Shown piece by piece: positions 1 to 7,526 of a stretch of DNA of 11,010 nt. The stretch comes from Salinisphaeraceae bacterium UBA4764. GTDB taxonomy: Bacteria > Pseudomonadota > Gammaproteobacteria > Nevskiales > Salinisphaeraceae. The stretch spans positions 43,503 through 54,512 of the forward strand of contig DHHU01000052.1 in assembly GCA_002403445.1 (NCBI GenBank), given 5' to 3'. The stretch's first letter is position 1. Every line of letters begins with the position of its first letter. The notes under the pieces were generated by a model. The model was not told the origin of the DNA and did not search any database. It worked only from the letters and a program-made list of their open reading frames with translations. A program made the position numbers and the translations under genes.

Positions 1-812
1 CGACACAGCGCCTGGAAGCAGTCTTCGTCAACCGGTTGGCGCGTCAGATCAAGATTGATGCCGGATAAATCCAAGTCACAGCGGATCGTGGCCAAGTCCT
101 TGTATAACGGCAGGTCATCGAGCGCGGCCCGCAGATTATCGGCTACTTTGCCGCCAATACTGTCGGCGGCGTTGATCACGCCGTCCAGCGTTTGATATCG
201 AGCTAGCCATTTGGCTGCTGTCTTCGGTCCAACCTTGGCGACACCGGGAATGTTGTCGGAACTATCACCAACCAGCGCCAGATAGTCCGCAATCTGTGAT
301 GGTGACACGCCGAATTTATCGTGCACGCCAGCGACGTCGGTGGTGCGGTCTTGCATGGTGTCCAGCAGCTTGACGCGATCATCGACTAGCTGCGCCATGT
401 CCTTGTCACCGGTAACGATCAAGACCTCGGACTCGCTGCGACGGGCCAGCGTTCCGATGACATCGTCTGCCTCGACACCGTCAACCCGCACGAGCGGCAG
501 TCCAAGAGATTCGATCACCTGCCACAGGCCATCGAACTGGGCCGCGAGTTCTTCGGGAACTGGTGGCCGGTGGGCTTTGTAATCGGCGAACAATTCGCTC
601 CGAAAGGTCGGTCCCGGTGGGTCGAAAACCACCACGATCGATTCATCGGGATACTCGCGCAGGAACTTGTTCAGCATGTTGGTCATGCCGTAGATTGCTC
701 CCGTGGGCTCGCCGAGACTGTTGGTCAGCGGCGGCAACACGTGGTAGGCGCGGAACAGCCAAGAGGACCCGTCGATCAGGATCAACGGTTGTTTCGCCGC
801 GTCAGCAGCCAC
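1..812 (-). CDS. polA: DNA polymerase I, N-terminal 5'-nuclease part (partial, runs off left edge)
   Basis: This is the first 270 residues of DNA polymerase I, which removes RNA primers and fills gaps during Okazaki-fragment maturation and excision repair. The visible part is the 5'-3' exonuclease/flap endonuclease domain. Acidic metal-binding residues sit where the family expects them: D14 in LILIDGSS, D64 in VVFDPPG, E114/D116/D117 in GVEADDVIG, D136/D138 in TGDKDMAQLV, and D183/D186 in GDSSDNIPGV. The last leads into the helix-hairpin-helix VGPKTAAKWL. The proofreading and polymerase domains would lie beyond position 1. I chose GTG at 812 because it puts the conserved LILIDGSS block at the usual distance from the N-terminus and no in-frame ATG precedes it. 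This start overlaps the lysA stop by 11 bases. The preceding sequence has only a weak G-rich Shine-Dalgarno, so translation may be coupled to lysA. Identity is very secure; the exact start less so. Confidence 0.96.
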   Translation of the reverse strand, partial: MAADAAKQPLILIDGSSWLFRAYHVLPPLTNSLGEPTGAIYGMTNMLNKFLREYPDESIVVVFDPPGPTFRSELFADYKAHRPPVPEELAAQFDGLWQVIESLGLPLVRVDGVEADDVIGTLARRSESEVLIVTGDKDMAQLVDDRVKLLDTMQDRTTDVAGVHDKFGVSPSQIADYLALVGDSSDNIPGVAKVGPKTAAKWLARYQTLDGVINAADSIGGKVADNLRAALDDLPLYKDLATIRCDLDLSGINLDLTRQPVDEDCFQALC

Positions 813-2082
813 GATCAAACCGGCCCAGGTCGGGCGGCGGCAGTCGTTTTTCGCCGCGCATCAGGTCGGCAATCGACTCCCGGGCACGGACTTCGAACAT
901 AGCGCCGTCGGCAAGCATGATCTCGGGGGCACGCGGCCGGGAATTGTAATTGGACGCCATGGCCGCGCCGTAGGCACCGGCCGAATGCACCGCGAGTAAA
1001 TCGCCCTCGGCCAGCGTTAGGTCACGGTCGGTCCCCAGACAATCCCCGGTTTCACAGATCGGGCCAACGACGTCCCAGGACGCACGCACGGCGTTGCTGC
1101 CAGCTTGACCCACGCGGTCAATGGCATGCCAGGCATCATAGAGCGCGGGACGTATGAGGTCGTTAATGGCGGCATCGACTACTGCGAACGAGCGGGCATC
1201 GGTGGTCGCTGCTGGTTTCAGGGTGTCAACGTGGGTCAGCAAAACCCCCGCGTTAGCCGCAATAACACGACCGGGTTCGAATACCAGTTTCAAGTCACGG
1301 TCGGCCACAGCGCTGCGCACTACCTCAACGTAATCGGCAATCGACGGTGGTGCTTCATCCTCATAGCACACGCCCAGTCCGCCGCCTATGTCGAGATGTT
1401 GAATCGCGATCCCCTCGATGGCCAAACGGTCAATAAGCGCTATCACGCGTTCCGTCGCGTCGGCAAAAGGTGATAATTCGGTAAGTTGCGACCCGATGTG
1501 ACAATCAACGCCAGTAATCATGATGCCATTTAGGGTCGCTGCGCGTCGATAAAGTGCCTCGGCACGCTCGATATCAACGCCGAACTTGTTCTCGCGTAGC
1601 CCCGTCGCGATGTAGGGATGAGTGCGGGCGTCCACGTCGGGGTTAACTCGTATTGACACGGGCGCCCGCACGCCACGGTCAATCGCCAGCCTATCGAGTC
1701 GCTCAAGCTCGCTTTCGGATTCGACGTTGAAACAGCCCACCCCGACCTCTAGGGCACGTTCGAGCTCATCCCGGCGCTTACCTACGCCCGAAAAAACCAC
1801 CTTGTGTGGTTTACCGCCAGCCGTGATAACGCGTTCGAGCTCGCCAACCGAGACGATGTCGAAGCCGCTGCCGAGATCGGCCAAAACACCGAGTACGCCC
1901 AGGTTTCCGTTGGCCTTGACCGCGAAACAAATACGCGCATCGGCACCGGCAAGCGCTCTTTCAAATGCCTGGTATCGCTCGACCAATGCGGCCTGACTAT
2001 AAACATAGCACGGGGTTCCGTAGATGGCGGCAACCTGATCCAGCATGACCCCGTCACTACGATGAGTGGCAAACGCAGTCAT
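802..2082 (-). CDS. lysA: Diaminopimelate decarboxylase
   Basis: LysA is a PLP enzyme that decarboxylates meso-diaminopimelate to L-lysine, the last step of the DAP pathway in the cytoplasm. The 426-residue length matches the family (about 415-420). It is a fold-type III enzyme. The PLP Schiff-base lysine is K56 in FAVKAN. H195 lies in HIGSQL, the phosphate-binding glycine loop GGGLG is at 233-237, and EPGR is at 269-272. The CETGD motif (343-347) carries the active-site Cys supplied across the dimer, and GAYG (369-372) carries the substrate/PLP tyrosine. The C-terminal NYNSRPRAPEIM stretch is also typical. The ATG at 2082 overlaps the lptM stop as ATGA, so the two are probably co-transcribed and translationally coupled. 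In many gammaproteobacteria the lptM-lysA pair is followed by dapF; here polA follows instead. All catalytic residues I looked for are present. Confidence 0.97.
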   Translation of the reverse strand: MTAFATHRSDGVMLDQVAAIYGTPCYVYSQAALVERYQAFERALAGADARICFAVKANGNLGVLGVLADLGSGFDIVSVGELERVITAGGKPHKVVFSGVGKRRDELERALEVGVGCFNVESESELERLDRLAIDRGVRAPVSIRVNPDVDARTHPYIATGLRENKFGVDIERAEALYRRAATLNGIMITGVDCHIGSQLTELSPFADATERVIALIDRLAIEGIAIQHLDIGGGLGVCYEDEAPPSIADYVEVVRSAVADRDLKLVFEPGRVIAANAGVLLTHVDTLKPAATTDARSFAVVDAAINDLIRPALYDAWHAIDRVGQAGSNAVRASWDVVGPICETGDCLGTDRDLTLAEGDLLAVHSAGAYGAAMASNYNSRPRAPEIMLADGAMFEVRARESIADLMRGEKRLPPPDLGRFDRGC

Positions 2083-2288
2083 GAGGTTCGGTCGCCACCT
2101 TCGATCGTGGTTTGGGCCACCAATGTCGGCATCGATTGTTTGTATACTGCGGCATTGTCATGGTGTTTTTTGTGCGTGCCCGGCCCGGGTAGATAAAGCG
2201 GCCCTTTCTGACCACAACCGGCGAGCAGAATCACCGAAACCAGCCCAGACGTCACCCATAGCACGGTTTTTAACCAACGTTGGCGCAT
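2079..2288 (-). CDS. lptM: LptM (YifL-like) small outer-membrane lipoprotein
   Basis: This is a 69-residue lipoprotein precursor. The N-terminus is basic (MRQRWLK), followed by a hydrophobic stretch ending in the lipobox LAGC with the lipidated cysteine at residue 25. Directly after comes GQKGPLYLP, the hallmark of the LptM/YifL family and nearly its only conserved part. In E. coli LptM binds the LptD-LptE translocon and helps it reach its mature disulfide state, so the expected place is the inner face of the outer membrane. The remaining tail is variable and polar. A TTG at 2297 would add three residues, but the ATG at 2288 gives a normal signal-peptide n-region and is preferred. No good Shine-Dalgarno is seen before either. 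Position just upstream of lysA, with an ATGA overlap, is the usual context for this gene and supports the call. Confidence 0.9.
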   Translation of the reverse strand: MRQRWLKTVLWVTSGLVSVILLAGCGQKGPLYLPGPGTHKKHHDNAAVYKQSMPTLVAQTTIEGGDRTS

Positions 2289-2394
2289 GATGTTCAAGGT
2301 TTTGTATCAAACGTAAGCATATAATACCGGTTCTACCTTGCACACCGGGCTGGCGCTGTCCAGACTGGATAACCAAAGTCGAACGGTTGCCCTT
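2289..2394. promoter_or_regulatory. Divergent intergenic region between lptM-lysA-polA and the esterase-dedA pair
   Basis: This 106-bp gap separates two divergently read gene groups and must hold, or overlap, the promoters for both. On the plus strand there is a perfect -10 hexamer TATAAT at 2320-2325, about 70 bp before the esterase ATG, but no good -35 at 16-18 bp. On the minus strand the same AT-rich patch reads TATTAT (2326-2321) or TATGCT (2321-2316); the latter has a weak TGTGCA 17 bp upstream. I see no clear operator or riboswitch. The shared -10 patch suggests back-to-back transcription, which is inference from sequence only. Confidence 0.4.
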
Positions 2395-3057
2395 ATGCCG
2401 GACCCTATGATCATCGAGCCTCCTGCTGAAGCCAATGCCAGCATCATCTGGCTGCACGGGCTCGGAGCCAGCGCCGATGATTTCGCCGGTCTGGCCAACG
2501 AATTGCAACTCGGTGCCGCTCACGGCCTACGATTGATTCTGCCCAATGCACCCACCCGGCCGGTCACCGTGAATAATGGCATCGCCATACCCGCATGGTA
2601 TGACATAGGTGGCATGGATAGCTCGGCGACCGAAGACGCCAAGGGGCTAGAAGCGAGCCGTAAGACAATCGATTCACTAGTGGCTAACGAACGCGCGCTC
2701 GGAATTGCCAGTAAGCGGATTATGATCGGCGGGTTTTCCCAAGGGGGAGCGCTGGCGCTGCACGTTGGGCTTCGCTACGCCGAACCCCTGGCAGGCATCG
2801 TCGCACTATCAGCGTATCTTCCATTGCATGATCGTCTGCAACACGAAGCGACACCGGCCAACCGACTTACCCCTATCTTCATGGCTCACGGTAACGCCGA
2901 TCCGGTAGTAGCCCCCGAGCTTGGCGCTGGCAGCCGGGATTATTTAATCGGGCACGGTTACGACGTGACGTGGCACACCTATGCCATGGAACATGAGGTC
3001 GTGGCGGCAGAACTGACGGCTATTCACGACTGGATGGCCGCAATCGGGCTGATCTAG
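2395..3057 (+). CDS. Alpha/beta-hydrolase carboxylesterase (EstB / acyl-protein-thioesterase-like)
   Basis: A 220-residue serine hydrolase of the phospholipase/carboxylesterase family, close in plan to Pseudomonas carboxylesterase EstB (about 218 residues). The oxyanion-side motif IIWLHGLGA is at residues 17-25. The conserved LPNAPTRPVTVNNG stretch begins at 49 and AWYDI at 67-71. The nucleophile elbow GGFSQGG (112-118) carries Ser115, and the rest of the triad is Asp169 (GNADPVV) and His200 (MEHEV). There is no signal peptide, so it should be cytoplasmic. The family hydrolyses short-chain esters, lysophospholipids or S-acyl thioesters; the real substrate cannot be read from sequence. I chose the ATG at 2395 because it matches the family N-terminus; an in-frame TTG at 2338 would add 19 residues without family support. 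dedA begins 14 bp after the stop, so the two are probably one transcript. Confidence 0.88.
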   Translation: MPDPMIIEPPAEANASIIWLHGLGASADDFAGLANELQLGAAHGLRLILPNAPTRPVTVNNGIAIPAWYDIGGMDSSATEDAKGLEASRKTIDSLVANERALGIASKRIMIGGFSQGGALALHVGLRYAEPLAGIVALSAYLPLHDRLQHEATPANRLTPIFMAHGNADPVVAPELGAGSRDYLIGHGYDVTWHTYAMEHEVVAAELTAIHDWMAAIGLI

Positions 3058-3071
3058 ACTGAACGATTCCC

Positions 3072-3635
3072 GTGCTTTCAGCTTTTACTCAAATCGTCAG
3101 TCAGTATGGCTACGTGGCGGTTGGCGTTGGCTGTTTTTTTGAGGGGGAGATCGCCGTATTCGCCGGCATGATTGCAGTTCATGAACATGCCATGACCATA
3201 CATGGGGTATTTCTGGCCGCGCTGGTCGCCACGTTTCTCGGCGATAATCTCTGGTTTCAGATTGGTCGTCTGTTTGGCCGAACTGCACTGATCCGGCGTC
3301 CGCACTATCGCGTCAAAGTGATGCGTGTGGAATATTTAGTGGATCGTTTCGGTGCGCCGGTGATGATCGGATTTCGATTTTTCTATGGCTTGCGCTATGT
3401 CACGCCTTTCGTACTCGCTTCGCTCGGTATCGCCAGTTGGCGCTTTGCGTTCTACGACGCCATAGCCGTATTCATCTGGGCCGTTGCCATCAGCGTCGCC
3501 GGCTACTATCTGGCCGGTGTAGCTGAGCAAGCTCTTGCTTGGATCAAGCACGCCGAGATCGGGCTGCTGAGCACCGTGGGAGCCGCGACATTGATCACGT
3601 TGATCATTGTCATGATCGTCCGATGGTGGCGTTAA
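3072..3635 (+). CDS. DedA-family (VTT domain) inner-membrane protein
   Basis: A 187-residue polytopic membrane protein of the DedA/SNARE-associated family. Features that support the call are FFEGE (residues 22-26) with the conserved acidic E24, GDNLWFQIGRLFG (57-69) after the first re-entrant/membrane segment, and the arginine-bearing block FRFFYGLRYVTPF (101-113) with R102 and R108 at the usual places. The last hydrophobic segment (about 165-183) ends in a basic RWWR tail. DedA proteins are needed for envelope integrity and membrane potential, and some recycle undecaprenyl phosphate or other lipids across the inner membrane. Which lipid this one handles is unknown. The start is GTG at 3072, since it gives full family length and no ATG fits nearby; no clear Shine-Dalgarno is seen. 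It follows the esterase by 14 bp and ends 12 bp from the convergent end of tamB, with no obvious terminator between. Confidence 0.9.
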   Translation: MLSAFTQIVSQYGYVAVGVGCFFEGEIAVFAGMIAVHEHAMTIHGVFLAALVATFLGDNLWFQIGRLFGRTALIRRPHYRVKVMRVEYLVDRFGAPVMIGFRFFYGLRYVTPFVLASLGIASWRFAFYDAIAVFIWAVAISVAGYYLAGVAEQALAWIKHAEIGLLSTVGAATLITLIIVMIVRWWR

Positions 3636-3647
3636 CCTCGAGCCCTA

Positions 3648-6600
3648 TTACTGATTGATTGAAAATATGATGTCACCGCCGGTTGACACCGAACTGGACT
3701 CAGTCTGTAGGGTCCAGTGCGATGTCAACATGTATTTCAGTGACACGGTGGATACCTGATTGAACAGCCCGATACCATAACTCAAGTAAAGCTTCGGCGT
3801 CAGATACTTGCCCAATGTAAACGCTGTCTTGGAGCTGGATTGCCCGGCACTTGTGCCAACACCAATGTGATCCACACCCAACTCATTACCCAACTTGTGC
3901 AACACGCTGTTGGCCCGTCCCGAGCCCAGCGCCAATGCCGCCTTGGCAATCATATTCGAGGCACCACCGCTACTACTATTCGGGCCACGCCCCAACAGTA
4001 GCCACGACAGCTGTTCCGTCTGTGTCATCGGGGGAGTTGAAAACAACGCGACGTTGGGGTGCGCAACCGGGCCACGGACATGCACGCCGACGGTGATATT
4101 GTTGTTCGGATATCGAGCGGCCTCGACATTTAAGGCAGGCTTGGTCAGAGGGCCGCCACCAAACAAGATCTGACCCTTGGTAATTTTAAGATTCTGACCA
4201 TAAGCCCGATAAGAGCCGTTCTTAAGCTCAATCCGGCCCGAACCGCTTGCCGGTTGGCCGGGTTGCTGCACAATATGCAGATGACCGGTGGCGTCGGTTT
4301 TGAGACCAAAGCCATTAATGTGGATTTTCTGGCCGAGGATCAAATGAAGATCTGCGTGAACCACGCGTGCAACCGTTTTCGCAGCCGAGTGCTTCTGGCC
4401 GACAATGACTTGATCACTGGATACTGTCGTCGCCCCCGATTCCGGTAGATCCTTTGGCGTGATATTGGCCTTGGGGACTGTCACCGTGCCGTTGACGTCG
4501 ATCTTTTTGGGTGTAATAGCCAGTCTCAAATCCGGGCTGATAAAAGCCTTTACCTGCGGCATGTTGACCGCTTCGAAGTTCTTGCCCTTCACCGTCATGT
4601 GTGCCGACTGGCCGGTTTTGTCCATCCCTACCTCACCGGCAAGATTGAGTGTGCCGCCGCCCGATTTAACCTGGCCGTTGAGGTTGATATGGTTGCCTTG
4701 GCCAACGGCGGACAGCGTCATATCTTTAAGCGTCAAACCCGGCTTGATCAAAACCACTTTGGGTGCATTGAGATCGAGCCTACCGTGAATGGCCGGCTTG
4801 GCGATCTGACCGGATAGCTTCAGATTACCGTGCAGCTGACCATTAATATCGCCGACCTGGGGCGAAAACTTATTGATGACCCCCAGTTTCGAAAGATCGA
4901 AACGCAACTGGCCACTCAGCGGCCGATTCAAGAGCCCTGCCTTACCGCCGGCGACCGCCACGTGGGCGTGTATGCCGCCTTGCTGAAAGGGTAAATCAAC
5001 TTTTGTTAACAACTGGCGATCATGCAGACTGGCGTCAATGGTGCCGGGCTGCAACGTCAGCACGTTAACGGACTTGCCGTCCGGCTTGTTGACCTTCACA
5101 TGACCAGACGTGGTGATAAGGCGTACGTCGACATTCGGATGGCCGCTTGCCGGCTGGCGGGCGTGGATCTGGCCGGATAATGCACCGCTAACCGAAACCT
5201 TCGACGGTAAAATTGGTTTGATGTAATCGAATCCGATATTTGCCAACTTAATATCGGCCTGGCTGCCATTTTTCTTCGAATGACTGCCGTTTACGCACAT
5301 CCGGGCCTGGCCGGATACCAAGCAGACTTTATTCAAGTTTTGTGAACTGTCACTGACGACACCGTTGGCTGTTCCCGCCAGATGCCAAGGCGCAAAGCCG
5401 CCATACTTTGCATTAAGTTTGGTCAATCTGAACTTCTCGGTTTTCTTGGTAGTCTGATAATGACCGGTAAATGCCATTTTCAGCTCGGCGCCGGCACCAT
5501 TAAATGCCAGGTTTATATCGTGTGACGCGGGTGTCCCCTTGGCATTGATTGAGAGGTTGTTAACGTGCCGGCCGTCGGCCTCGACGTTGGCGACATTGAC
5601 ATTAAATCGAGATTGATGATGACCTGACCAGTCCACATTGGCATTCAAATCGGCGCGCGCCACTTTGTAGTTGCCGTATCGCAGGTTGTGGGCGTTCAAT
5701 GTGGCTTTGACGACGGGTTTTTGCAGCGTCCCGCCTAGGTTGGCGTTGGCATCCAGCTGACCTGCCAAGCTCGGCCAAAAATCGGCCAACTTGGGTGCCT
5801 TTATGTTGAGTTGACCCTTGAGTGCAGCGTCCGCCGTGAGGCCCAGGCGACCATGCATTGAGGCGTGGGCTGACCCAGAATCAAACTGTAAATGGTTGAC
5901 CACGATGCGTTGGCCGCCGTACTCGGCCTGGGCGTTGAGTTTAATCGGATGGCCGTTGAGTTGACCATGGGCCGTCAGGGTCTTGAGATCGGCCTTAAGC
6001 GATTGTTCACCTTCGGATTTCTTTGTTTCCGCCGAGGCGGCCAGATTGAAGTTGAGGTCGCCCGATACACCTTTCACGAGGGTTCCCGGCCTGATGTCGT
6101 GGCCGGTGAGGCTGGCACTTGCTTGTAATGAAGGTGCCCAGCGAGCTTTGGCTTGGCCATTGATTTGCCCCGGGCCGTCGGTAATGGCCAACTTTGACAC
6201 TGTGAAGGCCGATTGACTCCCATGCCCGGCGAGTTTCATATGGCCTGCGGTGTGGCCCACCACCTGCCAATCCATGGCACCGGTCAATTGGTAATCCGTC
6301 AGGGGGCCGCTCAAGTGAACCTGGCCGCGGGATGTGCGGTATTGCGGTTTGCCTTTCAGGGGCCATTGAAATTTTGACCACGACAGCATCAGGTTCATGG
6401 TCTTTTGTTGGGTTAAAGCCAATTGTCCCTCGACGCTTGCTCGCCCGGCGGTCTGCGGGCTTGTGAGCGTCAATTGCTTTATAGACACTGCACTCGGGGT
6501 GTAGTGAATCTGGCCTTTGGCGGTGGCCTTCCCGTATATAGAGCTGTTGGCCGCAGCATCCAGATTGATCGCCAGATTGTCGATTGGGCCCTTGAGATCA

Positions 6601-7526
6601 ACGTTGGCCGAAGCCGTCAATGGCGGCAGACTGGAGCTGATCGCGTGTGCTTTTAGATGGTCGAGGGCGACGTGCAGCTCGAGCTTGGGTTGGACGAGCG
6701 CGTTTTTAACGTGGCCGTTGAGTTTAATGTTGTATGGCGAAGTGACATTAGCGCTCAGTGACAGGTTATCAAGCTTGCCCTGAGCCGTGACCTTGGCGCT
6801 TATCGGTGCCAACGACCCTGTCTTTAGTGTGGCCTTGGCCTCGAGTTTTGTGGGATAACCCGTATTGGGCGTAACGTCGCCTCTGGCCTGAAGCTGGAAC
6901 ATGGGACCCTGACCACTCAGCTGACCGATGTGCCACTTATTGGCGTGCAACCGGATGTTTTTGACCTGCGCTTGCGTGACGCGAAACGGTTTGGCGTTCG
7001 GCATTCCCCTATAGGCGACGTTGTCGACCGTAACGGTATCTATCTGCAGGCTTGCCGGCAGCTTGATTGATGACGGCAGCTGGATCGGCGCAGTATTTTG
7101 GGGCGGTTTTGTGGGGTTGGGTTTGGCAATGTAGTGAACACCGTCAACTGCCAGCTTGTTGACGTGAACCGTGTCATGCAACAACGCCGCCGGATCCCAG
7201 TGCAAAGCGATTTTGTCAACGCTGAGATCAGAAGATTTGTTGTCGATGTGTACGTTTTTAAGGGTTAACGGACCCAGCAGGCGGCCTTTGACCGCACCAA
7301 TCTGTATCGACCCCGGCATGAGTCCCTGGACTTGATGCCAGGCGAAGGCCGTGCCGCTCGGCGTGGCGACGACCCATAGGGAGATCCCCATGATGACGAC
7401 CAGTAAAACGAGTAGCACGCGCGCTGCCCACTTCAGACCTCGCAGCAGCGCGCTAGGCCAGCGTCGAGCCCTTGGACGGGTCGGCGGTTGATCTGACTGT
7501 TCGGCAGTCCGACGACGACGAATCAA
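3648..7526 (-). CDS. tamB: TamB, AsmA-like inner-membrane/periplasmic bridge of the TAM
   Basis: TamB (1292 residues; E. coli about 1259) is anchored in the inner membrane and spans the periplasm as a long hydrophobic beta-groove. With TamA it helps insert some outer-membrane proteins and takes part in phospholipid delivery to the outer membrane. A basic N-terminus (RRRR, RPRARR) precedes one membrane segment (about 34-54), then the family block ATPSGTAF...MPGSIQIGAVKGRLLGPLTL. A long run of repeating beta-strand units follows. The conserved cysteine pair is C735 and C744. The C-terminal TamB/DUF490 domain (roughly 950-1292) contains ARYPNNNITVGVHVRGP, ALFSTPPMTQTEQLSWLLLGRG and LYLSYGIGLFNQVSTVSLKY, close to the E. 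coli counterpart. The start is TTG at 7526, overlapping the tamA stop as TTGA; the next Met (residue 46) lies inside the membrane segment and is unlikely. Glu is remarkably scarce (about 20 by eye), and the protein is rich in Lys, His, Asn and Gln. Confidence 0.95.
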   Translation of the reverse strand: MIRRRRTAEQSDQPPTRPRARRWPSALLRGLKWAARVLLVLLVVIMGISLWVVATPSGTAFAWHQVQGLMPGSIQIGAVKGRLLGPLTLKNVHIDNKSSDLSVDKIALHWDPAALLHDTVHVNKLAVDGVHYIAKPNPTKPPQNTAPIQLPSSIKLPASLQIDTVTVDNVAYRGMPNAKPFRVTQAQVKNIRLHANKWHIGQLSGQGPMFQLQARGDVTPNTGYPTKLEAKATLKTGSLAPISAKVTAQGKLDNLSLSANVTSPYNIKLNGHVKNALVQPKLELHVALDHLKAHAISSSLPPLTASANVDLKGPIDNLAINLDAAANSSIYGKATAKGQIHYTPSAVSIKQLTLTSPQTAGRASVEGQLALTQQKTMNLMLSWSKFQWPLKGKPQYRTSRGQVHLSGPLTDYQLTGAMDWQVVGHTAGHMKLAGHGSQSAFTVSKLAITDGPGQINGQAKARWAPSLQASASLTGHDIRPGTLVKGVSGDLNFNLAASAETKKSEGEQSLKADLKTLTAHGQLNGHPIKLNAQAEYGGQRIVVNHLQFDSGSAHASMHGRLGLTADAALKGQLNIKAPKLADFWPSLAGQLDANANLGGTLQKPVVKATLNAHNLRYGNYKVARADLNANVDWSGHHQSRFNVNVANVEADGRHVNNLSINAKGTPASHDINLAFNGAGAELKMAFTGHYQTTKKTEKFRLTKLNAKYGGFAPWHLAGTANGVVSDSSQNLNKVCLVSGQARMCVNGSHSKKNGSQADIKLANIGFDYIKPILPSKVSVSGALSGQIHARQPASGHPNVDVRLITTSGHVKVNKPDGKSVNVLTLQPGTIDASLHDRQLLTKVDLPFQQGGIHAHVAVAGGKAGLLNRPLSGQLRFDLSKLGVINKFSPQVGDINGQLHGNLKLSGQIAKPAIHGRLDLNAPKVVLIKPGLTLKDMTLSAVGQGNHINLNGQVKSGGGTLNLAGEVGMDKTGQSAHMTVKGKNFEAVNMPQVKAFISPDLRLAITPKKIDVNGTVTVPKANITPKDLPESGATTVSSDQVIVGQKHSAAKTVARVVHADLHLILGQKIHINGFGLKTDATGHLHIVQQPGQPASGSGRIELKNGSYRAYGQNLKITKGQILFGGGPLTKPALNVEAARYPNNNITVGVHVRGPVAHPNVALFSTPPMTQTEQLSWLLLGRGPNSSSGGASNMIAKAALALGSGRANSVLHKLGNELGVDHIGVGTSAGQSSSKTAFTLGKYLTPKLYLSYGIGLFNQVSTVSLKYMLTSHWTLQTESSSVSTGGDIIFSINQ

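Noticed and set aside
340..2196. Plus-strand frames opposite polA and lysA
   Set aside because: They are shadows of well-conserved enzymes and have Arg/Ser-rich composition.
2338..2394. TTG start at 2338 giving the esterase 19 more residues
   Set aside because: The extra residues have no family counterpart and start only about 13 bp after the TATAAT; ATG at 2395 gives the usual N-terminus and length.
3636..3647. Bidirectional terminator between dedA and tamB
   Set aside because: The 12-bp gap has no stem-loop or T-run; any terminator would have to lie inside the coding ends, and I could not find one.
3851..6783. Several plus-strand open frames opposite tamB
   Set aside because: They lie wholly antisense to a conserved, full-length TamB, have arginine- or serine-rich shadow composition and resemble no family.
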